The notes under the pieces are model-generated. The model was not told where the DNA came from, searched no databases, and saw only the letters and a list, made by a program, of their open reading frames with translations. Shown here piece after piece: positions 11,803 through 23,691 of a stretch of DNA of 64,000 nucleotides. Every line of letters begins with the position of its first letter. Positions within the stretch are counted from its first letter, which is position 1. Source of the DNA: Chrysopilus asiliformis (lineage: Eukaryota; Arthropoda; Insecta; Diptera; Rhagionidae); the NCBI GenBank assembly GCA_964034945.1, contig OZ035961.1:7392501-7456500 (forward strand). The letters are read 5' to 3'. The translations under genes were made by a program, and so were the position numbers.

Positions 11803-12070
11803 CATAAGAAGAGCTAAAATAGCCAGGGGTCAAATGTCAAATACTCTTATATGAGGATAGACAAAATTTATATTAAAACATTAGAGGACAGGTAAATTTT
11901 TTATTTGAAAAATGCATTTGTGTGCGACAGGTGAGAAGAAGTGGTTCGATTGGATTTTGTTGTATGGAACGGTTATGTAACCGTAAAAGTAATTTCAAGT
12001 AATTTTATTGTATTTTGTAAAAAACATCATCTATTTACAGCAAACCGTTCGCGAGATATAATTTTTTGAA
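11803..12070 (+). mobile_element. CATAAG-family copy
   Basis: It begins CATAAGAAGAGCTAAAATAG, then a CCAGGGGTCAAATGTC block, AATACTCTTATATGAGGATA, and the later sentence TTCGATTGGATTTTGTTGTATGG. It agrees with copies at 38396-38678 (minus) and 62441-62640 (plus). The 3' limit is uncertain because the end is diverged. Confidence 0.55.
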
Positions 12071-15000
12071 TCAAGTAAGTTTTAACAAAATCGGAAATAA
12101 AGACAGTGGCGCACCAGATCGGATCGTATTAATTTGGATGGGAAACTATTAGGAACCTTGCGGATATAAGAAAACCATGCGATGATCAGATAAGATTTTT
12201 ATCCTCAAGGACAATTTGTCTATCAAATCGTAGGGGAAGATGACAATTGTCCCACAGAACTGTGACGTCCGAATCTTTAATGATAAACAAAGATTGCGGA
12301 AGATCATTTGGCCAAGTTTTCGGTGTCACGCGATTGTTTACAACATTTGTTAATTATTTAGAGGGAAATAATGTAAGTACATATTTAAATGTTTATGTTT
12401 TTCATACATAAAACATTTTCTTAGTGACTGTTTTGCTTTGCCGATTTCATATTCGTGTTGTTAGCGACAGATGTTTACAGACCACCTACCTCTATGTAGG
12501 AAGTATTTTCTTTTTCTGGTGTCCTAGATTCAATATCAACATGGAACCTGAACTGGACTTCTGAAGTTGAACTGAACTGAATTTCAGAATGTGAGGAATG
12601 ATCCAGCTGTGTGACGCTGCTTATCTTTGGACTGTATTTCTTTTATCTCGTGGGAAATCAGACGTTGTTTTAGGTTAACTTGAAACGGAAGGATTATAAA
12701 AGGGAAGGAAGTGGCCATTAGTATACGGATGCTTTTTTGTCCTGTTCAAATAAAATATAAACATTAGAGAGGAAGCAAAAAAAATTATTTTGATGAATTC
12801 TAACTTGGCAACGGGGGAATTGCTTGTGTTACTAAATCAAATAAATAAAGTGGTATCATCAGTGAATTATTCGTTTTAGTTTTAATAATTTACTCATACT
12901 CAAACGTATAGGAAGTAAGTATAAAGTTTTAAATGTGTTTATTTATTTTAGTAACTTGGTAATTAATATTGATGATTGTTTATTACACTTAAGGGAGTAA
13001 GGCCGCAAGACTATTTTACGTGGTGTCTTTTGGGGGACAAATGGCCCGTTTTCTTAGAAACCACTTATCGTAGCTTAATCAAATTTTGCATACCTTTTAT
13101 TTATGCCAAATTACATATTTTAGCTGTCTATTTTTCCATTTTTTTCAAAATTTATATTCACTGTTTTTTAAACTCTAAATTTTTACGTGTCACCATTAGG
13201 GAGGTAAATAAAACTGTGATTTTTTAAACTCTCATGTAAACTATAATTTACGCAGTTTTTTAAAAATTACTCAGAAAAAACTTTAATTATAAGGAAAAAA
13301 AACGTAAAAAAGAAGTAGTTCACTAAATTTTGTATTTATCTGTAATTAAATGATCTTAAGCAATAAAAATGTTAATAATCTTCGGAAAAAGCAGGCAAAC
13401 ACTTGAAATTATTCAAAAGCCCTGCCATATAACATTTCATTCTTGAAAATCAAAAGGATTTTAAGCTCGGAGTTTAGTGTGAGAACCTTTCACTCTAATG
13501 AACTAAGCTTAACACATTTGCTAAATATTTTGGTACTAATTGAATGCGACGTTTTTTTACATTTTTTACCTTTCTTACATATTAGAAAGTATTAAAATTA
13601 CTTCAAAAACCGAAATTATAACGAAGCCTCGCACGTCTCGGGATATATACCCATCGATTCAGTTCGTTTCAAGAAAAAATGAACCGTTTTCGAGATAATC
13701 TCAAAAATCTTTTACATCTGTATAGGGGAGGGAGTAAGGAGTGGTTAGATTGAATTATGTATGGCAATGTTATGCAGAATCATATTCGAAATATTTTTTG
13801 TCTAAACAAATTTTTCGAAAAAGTGCCGTTTTCGAGAAAATTGAAAAAAATCTTTTACATTGGTATGGGAGAGGGCGAAGAGGGTGGTTCAATTTTTCTC
13901 ATTTTCGGAAGAGAGTATGAAAAAAGCCTATTCTGTGCCGAAATTCTACTTTCTAGTTCAATTAGTTCTCGAGTTTTCAAATGTTTTTGTATAGAAACTT
14001 TCAACATTATACCCACTTACGGGGTTTTATTATGTAAGAGTTTTACCGGGTTTGATTATGTAAAAAAGGTTAGGTGGATTAAACTGTGCTTACAAATACT
14101 TACTGCTTAGTGCAACATCGACTGCTATCAGTATCTCTACTGCTGATGGATTACTACGAAATTATCTATGACTCGCAAGTCGATGTAAAATTGTAGGTGC
14201 AAAGAAGAATATTGGAGAAGAATATGTGTATGAAAACCCTTTTATGGTAAAGCCCAATCCCCGTGGGATGCATGTGCCATAAAGTCGTAACTCTTTTATA
14301 TATTTCTTTATATGCTCGGAAAAATATAATTCAAAAATCAAAAAAAAAATTCATTCTTTTTACTAGAAAGTCTGCAAGAATACGAAAAAAGGTATTTGTT
14401 TTGCAGCCCTTTCATTAACCAAGTATTGTTTTAATTTGCAGGTGTTATTAACAACTCGACGCGATATTAAAACTGAATAATGAATTTCTGACTTTTCCAA
14501 AGAATTCCTTTGAAGTGAAGTTGGTTGCTAATTTTAATTTCCAACATTTATTTTTTTTTTGTGAAAAATATTTTTTAATAAATTTCTCAAGTGGATTTTG
14601 TTTGCTAAAAACTGGCTACAAGACTTATATACTGGAAAGTCAGTAAAAAGTTCAACTCTGCAAAGAAACAAAAGGCCGGAGGAATATGAATTAATATTAG
14701 AGGATATAAAACACTTTTTACGAGTACTGTGTTATACTGTATATTTTTATGTACCTACATTAATTTTTCTTTTAAATATCTTGTCCGGTATTACCTTTTC
14801 AAGTAGAAAGGCATACCATCCCTTAGCCTCAGGCTGAGGATTCTTTATGTGAGAGGAACCTTTGTCTAGACATTTAGGAGCTTTCATGGTTTCTCCTCCA
14901 TTCAAAAATTTGTTCAAAAGCATTTGAGGCATTTACGTGATATTATCTTGTGGCAGGTTATACTCATGTTATGATGATCCTGAAAATGTCTTTGAAAATT

Positions 15001-15291
15001 CTTTCAGATAAAAGATTGAAATAAACCATTGTAGAACTTTTAAATAATTTTGTTAGTAATAAAAATAATTTAAACAAAGAGAAAAAGTGATTCCAACAAA
15101 GCGAGCGATTTTTTTTTAATTTTAGGATATTTTTCTTTAAGTTCTACTGGTTTTTCAAAATATTATAGATCTTAAAAAAGTTTAAAAGTAATAAATCAAG
15201 TTATCTTAGTTACACAAAATTGAGTCTCAGGCGATGAGTCTCAGATTTGCCTAATTTGACACAAAATTTAAGCCGATGAGTCTCAAATTTG
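12071..15291. other. AT-rich sequence with one degraded repeat
   Basis: About 13670-13870 carries a weak CATAAG-family sentence (ATGTATGGCAATGTTATGCA, then TTTTTCGAAAAAGTGCC), which also explains a 117-codon chance ORF at 13757-14110. Around 12090-12310 and 12530-12680 the base composition is more balanced, but no frame stays open or resembles a known protein. Confidence 0.4.
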
Positions 15292-15905
15292 CCAATTATT
15301 TTGAAAACCGCTGGACCGATTTTGATGAAATTTACAAACTTTAGGTTTTCGGAGACCTGAAAGCGATTGAGCTAGAGTTCAAATGTGTTAGAATTCTTTT
15401 AGGTCCTGTAATGCGATTATCCGATTATTCTTTTTCCCCCCATTCTCTTTCGGGAAAAATTACATTGGATTGGGGGTTTTAGGGACCGCTGATCACGAAT
15501 CGATATTTTGGTCGCGAGGACCTGTAAGGATAACGCGAATATCCTTTTTCAATATTTTTTTTCGAAATTTTAAATTAAAAATCTCCACATCAGGGCACCA
15601 ATCATGTATTCCGACGCGTCTCTGTCTTTCGACTTCGATGCAGCTTTTAACTCTTGACTTCGCCATATCTGCAGCTTGAAAATTCGCGGAATCGTCACTA
15701 TGAATCGAAACGTGATTCTGACTGTCACTCCAGGAAATTTGAAGCTGCTGATATGGCGAAGTCAAGAGTTAAAAGCTGCGTCGAAGTCGAAAGACAGAGA
15801 CGCGTCGGAATACATGATTGGTGTCCAGGCCTTTTATCGCAGAGTCAATTTTTGCACAAAAAAATAAATTATAAACTTCATCAAAATCTGTCGAGCCGTT
15901 TTCAA
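15292..15905. repeat. Outer inverted repeat enclosing a fold-back element
   Basis: The left arm reads TTTTGAAAACCGCTGGACCG then ATTTTGATGAAATTTA (15296-15331). Its diverged inverted copy ends TCGAGCCGTTTTCAAAACTA (about 15870-15911). Between them lie one reverse-oriented unit of the repeat tandemly arrayed at 41621-42250 (about 15390-15560) and the palindrome at 15593-15826. The arms are imperfect, so this may be a composite of several repeats rather than one transposon. Confidence 0.5.
15593..15826. mobile_element. Fold-back MITE, GGGCACCAATC family, copy 1
   Basis: The two ends form a long inverted repeat of about 100 bp each side: GGGCACCAATCATGTATTCC, then GACGCGTCTCTGTC, a TCGACTTCGATGCAGC block, and TTGACTTCGCCATATC. 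The loop near 15690-15735 is itself partly palindromic. The element is rich in CG dinucleotides compared with its surroundings. A close relative is at 39718-39944, and the larger element at 52959-53931 has a related terminus. No clear target duplication was seen. The ORFs read across it on both strands are artefacts of the palindrome. Confidence 0.75.
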
Positions 15906-15926
15906 AACTAAGTGGGTGTGCCTGAG

Positions 15927-17882
15927 AGGAATACGTCGTGCTTTTACGTGGTAAAAATAACTCGTGCATTTTAGGGTTAATTAGTCCTTTAATGATGAGA
16001 AAGTAGTAAGTGGTGTAGGCTTTCTAGTCTTTTGTTTGGCTGGCGATTGTCCAACTAAAAATGATATAAATTTACAAATAATTTCTATCGCCATCAGTGC
16101 ACTAAAATGATATAAATTGAGGGCTAGTAAATTATTTCGCCATTTAATAAGTGATATAGTGTGCGGGGAATTGTCCAATTAATGGACTGAATCAATAAAA
16201 GCAAACGACATAAATTCTGAGAATGCGGAAGAAGTATCACACAGTATAGCGAGTGGATGATTTATTGAGATACTTGCCCCTTTTGCATGAATCTTCCGTG
16301 TACGTACATATACTATATGTGGTATTTTTTTTTGTTAAGGTTGTGATTCACACACGAGTATATAAGATAGCATTATCTATCGATGTGTTCACGTGTTTCA
16401 GATATAAAACTCCTCTATATCGAAACACGCGTCTACATAACTTTTCTTTCCGCTTTCGCATGTACGTCAGATACTTTTTTTCGCCTGGTTTATATTGATG
16501 TGATATTTATTCATGCCGTACGTTTTTTTTCGCCTTCCTTGTTTCCTTTGATTTGTTTCGACATATTGCGGGATTAGACAGGTCCTAGTGTGGAGTGGAG
16601 TAAATCTAAGAGGGAAATTACATGATGTTATATTGAACCATATTTCAATTTCCGTTCACTTTCGATTTTATTTTTATCGATTTCGATTTTTTTTTACATA
16701 CAAATCATTTGACAAACCTTTTTTATTTGTGGCTCTCCGTTGAACTGGAATGTCCTTTAGTGAAATATTGATTTATTAGGAAAATTTTCGAGATTCATCA
16801 AAAAAACTGGAATATAAACAAAATTTCGATTTAAATAGTGTGTTTTTGGGAACTATTTCCGCCCCGATAATTCGATTAAAATGCATTCGTGCATGAGTTT
16901 TCATTGTTTTTTAAAAAAAAAAAAACAAATCCTGAACTCCATTATTGTTATTTGTTCTTCTTGAAAGTGGCACATGAAATGTAATATCCATTATAACCCC
17001 ATTTTATACTAAATTAAATATACCACTTCCCTTTATTGATTGATCAGATCGGTACACGTGGCATTTTTGTTTATTCCACTTCAAATACTTCACTTAAATT
17101 CTGAGAAAAAAATATCAAGAAACTCGCATTTGAAGAAGAAATAAAGAAAAAAAAATCCCACACTTCTTTCGTATTATTTTTTTAAAAGTATTTTTGGATT
17201 GGTAAATATTTTCCATGTTATTAAATTGTCAATTTGCCTCATTTGAATCCTTTAACACAGGGAGATTTCTAAAAGTATTCAATCAATCAACGCGCTGGCA
17301 CTCATATCCCATTTGTGGGATTTGACTCACATTAAAATTAATCGTCCGAATCCGAAATCCTCTCTCAAGAGGATTTTCTAAAAACGTCTTTTATATCCTA
17401 GCAATGCGACATTATTCTTTCCTGGTTAAGATAAGCTATCGCCATCACTTTCGCCTATAGAAAAATCCGGTGTTTTTCCTGCTTTACTTCTTGATTTTTT
17501 TTTTGTGTTCAGATATTTTATCCGGCAGCGAGCGTTTACACAAAAGTCTCACTTTTCCCAATAATTCGGCTAACAGTTGATCTGCCAATAACTCATGGGA
17601 AATTATTTGTTCATCCGACCAAAGAACATAAAAATCAAAGTTAATTTATTTTTTGTTTTATCTTGTTTTTTGTTCTTTATGAATCGGAAATATATCACTA
17701 CTTAAGAAACTGAAAAGTACTTGAACCTTTCTAAAAGTAAATAAAATTTTATGTAGAATTGTATGTGACGTTGTTTATTTTGAAAAAAAAAAAATATTTT
17801 TCTCTGGATATGGGAATATTTAATCGGAAATCCATATATAAATCGTAAGAAAAAGGGGTTCTGCAATATTTATACTAATACT
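15927..17882. other. AT-rich sequence, nothing recognised
   Basis: No ORF with protein-like composition, no inverted repeat and no partner repeat were seen. The word ATTGTCCAA(C/T)TAA occurs twice (about 16048 and 16172), and AATGATATAAATT also twice, hinting at an old short repeat near 16000-16190. Confidence 0.4.
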
Positions 17883-17893
17883 TCATACTAATA

Positions 17894-17993
17894 CAGTAGA
17901 ATCCCGATAATTCGTCCCCCGATAATTCGTATATCCCGCTAATTCGCATGAATTTGCTGGTCCCTTGAAATACGAATTATCGGGATTCTACTG
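17894..17993. mobile_element. pogo/Tigger-like MITE inserted in a Helitron 5' end
   Basis: A 100-bp element with ends CAGTAGAATCCCGATAATTC and its inverted complement, flanked by TA (17892-17893, 17994-17995). Helitron copies at 48621 and 55277 show the uninterrupted site ACTAATATATAAAAAT, which proves the boundaries and the TA duplication. CAGTAGAA ends with TA targets fit pogo/Tigger-type MITEs. Confidence 0.85.
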
Positions 17994-18570
17994 TATATAA
18001 AAATGAGTTGGTGTCTGTCTGTCTGTCTGTCTGTCTGTTCCTCTTTCACGCAAAAACGGCTAAACCGATTGACTTGAAATTTGGCATGAGTGTCTGTGGT
18101 ACACTGTAGAAAATGAATTTGAATTTAAACCGAAAAATGGGGTAAAAACGGGGTTAATTTGCAAAAACGTCGTAAAATTTCGAAAAAAAATCAGAATTTA
18201 GCTCGCACACCATTTAAGTTGTAAACTCACCCAAAAAACATTAATCTTACACTAGAAATAGGGTAATTTTAAACCTTGCGTAAAATTTCGACCAATATTC
18301 GTATTTTTACTCTCATTTTGGTGTAAAAACACGCTCGCAGGGTATTTTTACATTATTGTACGGACAATTTAACCTTAACCTTATAATTCGCATAAGGTTT
18401 GTGGAATCGGAGTATAAATACTCGAATCGAGTTTTACTCTACCAAAATCCTGTGTGGCGCCTGCCACATGGCAGACATGCCCGGGAAATTTGGATGTGAA
18501 AACATCCGCAAAAATAATATATTTTTGTTTTTGCAGACCATATAAGCCGAGAAATTCTAATATCATTTTC

Positions 18571-18608
18571 GGTGTAATTTTAAACAAAAAATGTCGTAAA
18601 ATTACACC
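18571..18608. repeat. Hairpin GGTGTAATTTTA / TAAAATTACACC
   Basis: A 12-bp perfect stem separated by a 14-nt loop. A near copy follows at 18659-18693 (GGTAATTTTA with TAAAATTACC) and a weaker one at 18259-18288. Shared words include TTAAACA and ATGTCG in the loops. All lie in the foreign middle part of the Helitron at 17883-18892. Confidence 0.65.
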
Positions 18609-18989
18609 TTTAAGACGCGGTTTTGCTACCAAATAGGAGGAAAATTACAACAAAAATGTGGTAATTTTAAACATCCATGTCGTAAAATTACACCCGTAAA
18701 GTGATTTCGAAACTTAGTTTTTGCGCTATGTTACTCTTTCGCGAGTAAACTACTGAACCGATTGGCCTGAAATTTGGCATAGATGTTCGTCGGTGGTCCA
18801 GCCCCAACATAGACCCATTAAAAGGTTCTGAGTGCTTTCCGGTTTTCTTCGTACAAAAAACTTAACCCGTCAACGACGGGTATGCAAGCTAGTACTACAT
18901 ATGATATATCATAGAGGAGTATATTAGATTCAGTATATTCTTTGTAACGCATTATTCTACGAAAAAAAATTTCTTCCGAAACCAAAAAA

Positions 18990-19365
18990 TATTTTTTTTT
19001 TCGATTTTTGAGAAAACTGTACTAGTACACTTTTTTTTCTTTGCGGTACAATTTAGTACAATTTTAGTACAATTATTCTGCAGAAACATTTTTTCCTTCC
19101 GAAACAAGACTGTCAATTTCTCGCGAAAAATCGTTTTTTTCGATTTTTTTCAATTTCCGAGGAACCTGAACGAGTACAATTTTTTTCCTTTGTGGTTACT
19201 ATTTAGTACAATTTTAGTACAATTATTCTGCATCAAAAAAAATTTCTTCCGAAAACACTGCCGGCTGGTCTTTTTTCAATTTTTAATTTCTGTCGAATCC
19301 TTTCGAGTACAATTTTTTTTAAATGCAGTAGGTACAATTTAGTACAATTTTAGTACAATTTTTTC
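18990..19365. repeat. Degenerate tandem repeat with TAGTACAATTTTAGTACAAT
   Basis: Three units, each ending in the phrase TAGTACAATTTTAGTACAAT at about 19054, 19204 and 19340 (spacings about 150 and 136 bp). Each is preceded by GAAAT/CCGAA and T-rich blocks. Units are diverged. No coding potential. Confidence 0.6.
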
Positions 19366-19389
19366 ATGTAAATTTTATTTCGAGTTTCC

Positions 19390-19971
19390 GCACTTCGCAA
19401 GCCAAGTTCACATACATAGGTTCGCGCTTTGGTGTAGAAAACTCTATGTTGTCCTTGGTGGAAATATATTTTGATAGTTCTGTTGTACACTTAGCACATT
19501 TGGCTCTTCAAACCTGTCCCCTCCCATGATAAGTCTATAGTTCCGCCAATGCACAGATCTAATTCTCTAAATTGTTGATTTACTATTGCAAATCCCATTC
19601 AAGATTTGAAAATTTTCCAAATAGCATTTTGCGTACGTGACATGAATTTCAACATGTTATTACACTTTCGTTATTCACACATTTATCTAAAGTGCTTTGG
19701 TTTCAATTTCTAGGAATCACATTTGTGTTTGAAGTAGATGTGAGATTTTATTTCGATTGTTGTTGGTACAGATAGATTAAATGAATTATAATCGTTCAAT
19801 AGTAATTATCGTGTGAATAATTTTAATTCAGCAAATATTTCCTGTTTCAATTTGGTTGTTCCCCAGCAATTGTTATTCTAATGAATTTGTAAAAAGTAGA
19901 AAAATGAAGAAACCAAAACACCGTAGCAGATCCTATGCAATGATAACGAAAGTGATCACTGGTAATCCATA
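19390..19971. other. Non-coding sequence, nothing recognised
   Basis: AT-rich to mixed sequence without ORFs, repeat partners or inverted repeats that I could find. Confidence 0.4.
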
Positions 19972-20249
19972 CACTCAGAAAAATGGAGGCTAACTCGACG
20001 ACCTACATACGGCGTAATTGGCATCGGGCAGGCCTGCATGCGCGTTCGCCTGCATGTGGGCAAGTAAAACTGAGTTGACCTGTGGTCGGAGAAATTCTGA
20101 AATTAAGCCACCAGGAGGTGAAGTAGGGCATTGGAAGCTGCACGAGTTGACCTTAGATAGGTTAACTCTGACCGCTATCTGGCTTACAGACACCCCTGTA
20201 AGGTCAGAGTTAACCGGACAAAAAGTTGACCTGGACATTTTTCTGAGTG
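19972..20249. mobile_element. MITE with CACTCAGAAAAATG ends and TA target
   Basis: The ends CACTCAGAAAAATG and CATTTTTCTGAGTG are a perfect 14-bp inverted pair flanked by TA (19970-19971, 20250-20251). The 278-bp interior is markedly more GC-rich than its surroundings and holds a nested inverted pair, GGTTAACTCTGACC / GGTCAGAGTTAACC (near 20160 and 20203). Overlapping ORFs of 94 and 99 codons on opposite strands reflect low stop density in GC-rich DNA and are not supported as genes. Confidence 0.75.
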
Positions 20250-21079
20250 TATGTGAATCCAAGATCGCAAATCTATCCGAAACAGCCATTTTGGCACTAT
20301 GAGAGTAAAAATTCTTAAGTGATAAATTGTGATCGTTTTGTGAGAAATTGCTATCCAGTTATCTAAAATTGTACACGAATTTTATCTAGCTAAATGTGAT
20401 CCCCCATAATTTTATTATTTTTAACGGCATAATAATAAAGTAAATTCCAAATATTCATGGTGGTGATAATTTATAAAATGTCCTTCAATCCCATCATTAT
20501 CAAATATATTCTATGTTTCCCCAAAGTGAAGTGGAAGAAGAATAACGACAAAATGTTATATAGAAAAAGAATAAAAATAAGAAAAAAATTCCAAGCCATA
20601 ATCCTAACCTCTATCACCAAAAAATTTATTGATTCCATTTCAGAGTTACGCGCCATTAGTCACTTGGTTGACTTAAGACAAAAATGAGATTTTTCGTTCC
20701 CAAATTGTGCCCATCGTTTCGTTATGGTTCGTGATAGCAAGCGAAAAAGCACCTTTGATGGAAACAACCCTATAGATAGATAGAGTATAAAGAATGAGAA
20801 ATAATCGAAATTCATCCCAAAGACGAAAAATTGCTGAAGTTAGCGACTTGGCAAGGAAAAAATTTAAAGTCATCATCACTTCAAAATCAATAAAATTGTC
20901 ATACCTTTATTTTAGTATATTATCCATCTAGTGATGTACAACCCTCACCTACAGGGAACATTTATTTCAGTTGGAGGTTATCTTCGTTTTCTGGCTTCCA
21001 TTTTTATTAATTTACTATTGCGAATTCCCGATGGGAGGATTTTGTGAGTGTAGCAAAATGGTTTCACTCTAATTGATTT
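20250..21079. other. AT-rich sequence, nothing recognised
   Basis: Short chance ORFs on both strands (60-76 codons). No repeat partner or terminal structure found. Confidence 0.4.
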
Positions 21080-21148
21080 CTGTTGGATTTCACAACATTT
21101 AATGTAGGAAACTGAATTTCTACACTTAAATGTAGTGAAATCCAACAG
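21080..21148. repeat. 69-bp hairpin, CTGTTGGATTTCAC stem
   Basis: The left arm CTGTTGGATTTCACAACATT pairs with a right arm whose reverse complement is CTGTTGGATTTCACTACATT, continuing through TTAA, with a loop of about 20 nt. Related words (GTGAATTCAC, GTGTGATT, GTGAAATC) recur through about 21165-21260 and, inverted, 21940-22055, on either side of the minisatellite at 21523, as though the whole block were an old fold-back element. Confidence 0.6.
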
Positions 21149-21522
21149 CAGTGTGATTGGCAAATAGAGCGTGAATTCACAACAAAATCAGCGTGAATTC
21201 CAATATAATGTGTAGTGATTTCACACAAAATTTGCAATTTCACACAAAAGTTAAAAATCTGAAAACATCGGCCCAAAAATGTAAAAAAAAACAATGCAAA
21301 CAAATCTTTAAATTATGAAGATAGGTATGAACTCGAAAACTGATTTTTAAATTCGTTTCCTCAAATAAAAGTGCAATCGTTTTTAATTGGATTTTCTAAA
21401 CTGGCGATACACGATTAACAAAATTCTAGCGCCATATTATTTTCTAGTGGCCTGCAGCGGGTAATTAGACCACTTTTTGGTGATGATGGCGATACAAGGT
21501 GATGACGAGACAGATTTTTGTG

Positions 21523-21860
21523 TGCTCCAGAGCCTGTAGCAGCAGCAGCCCTTGGTGATTTTAGAATGCTTCAGGGCAGCAGCCCCTAGCGGTTTTTGGG
21601 TGCCCCAGGCCCTTTAACAGCAGTCCCTGTCGTATTTTTGGGTGCTCCAGGGCCTGTGGCAGCAGCCCCTGTCGATTTTTGGGTGCTCCTGGGCCTGTAG
21701 CAGAAGCTCTAGCGGTTTTTGGGTGCTCCAGAGCCTGTGGCAGCAGTCCCTGTCGATTTTTGGGTGCTCCTGGGCCTGTAGCAGAAGCTCTAGCGGTTTT
21801 TGGGTACTCCAGGGCCTGTGGCAGCAGTCTCTGTCGATTTTTGGGTGCTCCTAGACCCCA
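21523..21860. repeat. GC-rich minisatellite, 40-41 bp unit, 81-bp higher order
   Basis: Eight or nine units of the form TGCTCCAGGGCCTGTGGCAG, then CAGYCCCTGTCGATTTTTGG. From about 21640 two unit types alternate (CAGCAGTCCCTGTCGAT and CAGAAGCTCTAGCGGT), giving an 81-bp higher-order period. Because 81 is divisible by three, repetitive frames stay open on both strands (102 codons minus, up to 122 plus). This is a mathematical consequence of the period, not evidence for a gene. The array is far more GC-rich than its surroundings. Confidence 0.85.
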
Positions 21861-22059
21861 GAAAATCACACTACTGTTGGAATTTTACATATTTTACATA
21901 AATTTAGTGTTAAATCGCACATATTTAATTTTAAATGTTGAAAATCACACAAATTTTGTAGTGAAATCGCATAATTTTTGGAAATCACGCATCAAAAGTC
22001 TGAAAATATTCAAAAAAATGAGTTTTTTGCTACAATATTTGTTGTGAATTCACAACCCA

Positions 22060-23691
22060 TTTAGGGTGTAGGTTAAAAATTTGTTTTGGAAATACGTTGT
22101 GTATGTTGGAAAAAGTAATATTAAACCGAACCACGCTTGCCCAACAACTTTATAACTGAAAAACCAAGATTTTCTGATACATCAAAAACTAAAAAATCCT
22201 GCTGTATTGCAGAGTTTTTTCAAATTTCCAATATTGGGTAATTTATTCTCGTGTTCGCCTGCGGCGTATTTGCAAAATTACAGTGAACTCCCAAGATCTA
22301 CTAAATATTTTTGAATTACGAAAATTCATTATAATAGAAAAATACCATTTTTGAAGGATTGTAATATGATAACACAGAACTCGCTTTCCATATTTAAACT
22401 CTACATCATTGATTTTTTATATATCAAACATTTTTCTGTTCTTGTATAACAAGGTATTATAATTTTGATAGACTATAGTAAACATGCAGAGATAGATTCG
22501 ATTTAAGGAGACTAAAGAAATTCTATTTCAAAGGAATAAATATTCAATTGAATTTAAAAAAAAACTCTGTTTCTAAGGAATTCAATGTTTATTATACTCA
22601 AAATATAAGAAAAGCTTCAGTTACCAAGGGTTTTGTGAAATAATCGGATCTGTTATGTTGCGATGTGAAAATATTCAGCTAGAATTATTATTTTTTAAAT
22701 TTAATTGGGTATGTAACTAGACCGATTTGAATTTTGTTTTCTTTTCTGATGACAATTTTTTTAACATTCGTGACCACTGTTACATATATCTGACAGTAAC
22801 TCCTCAAAAAAGTGAAAATTTAATTCTTGCTGATTTTTATTTCTATGCCTCGTGCGAACCTCTAGCGGAATTTTCTTCCAAAAACTCGAATCTTGAGGTT
22901 TCCGTCCTTAATGAGTTAAAACTAAAACATCTTTTCAATTCTTATTAGGCAAAAAAAACGTAATATCACTTCAATTTATTTACATTGAAAATAAGTACAT
23001 ATCTTAATTACAGTCATTATATCAACGCAAGAAAAATTCGTAAATAATTGTACAAATCTGATATAACCCTAAAAGATGGTTTTCTTTGATATATTTTTCA
23101 TATAAAGGGCAAAATAAATTTTCGAGAGTTTTAATTTTCTAGATTTGTTTAATTATGCAACTATTAATTATGGATGTGTATTTAAGAAGCTATCAAAAGA
23201 CTCATCTTTATAGTAAATCTTGTTAGGTTCAACAACAAGTTTTTGCTAAATGCAAAATACCCTTAATTAAGGTAAGTAAACCCTTTATCATTTTTCGAGA
23301 AAGGTTAAATCCTTAGAGAGGTGTTCATTTTAAATGGATAAAATTATTATGATAGAAATATTTAGTTTTAATATTTATTGGGCTGTTGAAAAGCTGTTAT
23401 CAGATGGCATAAAAAAGATTTATTCCACATCGTAGAGTGAAAAGGGTAATTAAAAGGTCGTCTGGTTTTCCGGAATTTTGAAACTTTTTGATTATAAACT
23501 TTTCTATTTTTGCTGTTAATAATAACGGATTGTAAAAATCCCTTAGAGATCCCACATGTGTGTTTTCGGATGAGTAATAGATAATTGGATTTCAAACCTG
23601 AGGAAAAAAATTCACTCAGTAGGAAAATAGTTCTTTCTACAATTTTTTCCAGTTTTCCTTAACACTAAAAAATTTTCCACAACATTTTTTT
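22060..23691. other. AT-rich sequence, nothing recognised
   Basis: No protein-like frame and no terminal repeats seen. A GC-rich word TTCGCCTGCGGCGTATTT at 22254-22271 recurs near 29146 and, inverted, near 45032. Confidence 0.4.

Larger units (their letters stand above)
17883..18892 (+). mobile_element. Helitron-like element, copy A
   Basis: The 5' end TCATACTAA continues, after removing the MITE at 17894-17993, into TATATAAAAATGAGTTGGTG and a (GTCT)n tract. The 3' end carries a hairpin ACCCGTCAACGACGGGT followed by ATGCAAG and CTAG before a T. The 5' TC, the hairpin 7 nt before CTAG and the absence of TIRs are diagnostic of Helitrons. Other copies are at 29406, 48621 and 55277 (minus). Here the middle (about 18099-18697) is replaced by foreign sequence containing two hairpins and a segment shared with 26240-26520. 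No Rep/helicase ORF is present, so it is non-autonomous. Confidence 0.8.

Noticed and set aside
20018..20302. Overlapping 94- and 99-codon ORFs on opposite strands
   Set aside because: They lie in a GC-richer MITE with clear TIRs and a TA duplication; low stop density explains them.
21561..22047. Repetitive ORFs of 102 and 122 codons on opposite strands
   Set aside because: Both result from the 81-bp minisatellite period; simultaneous openness on both strands argues against a gene.
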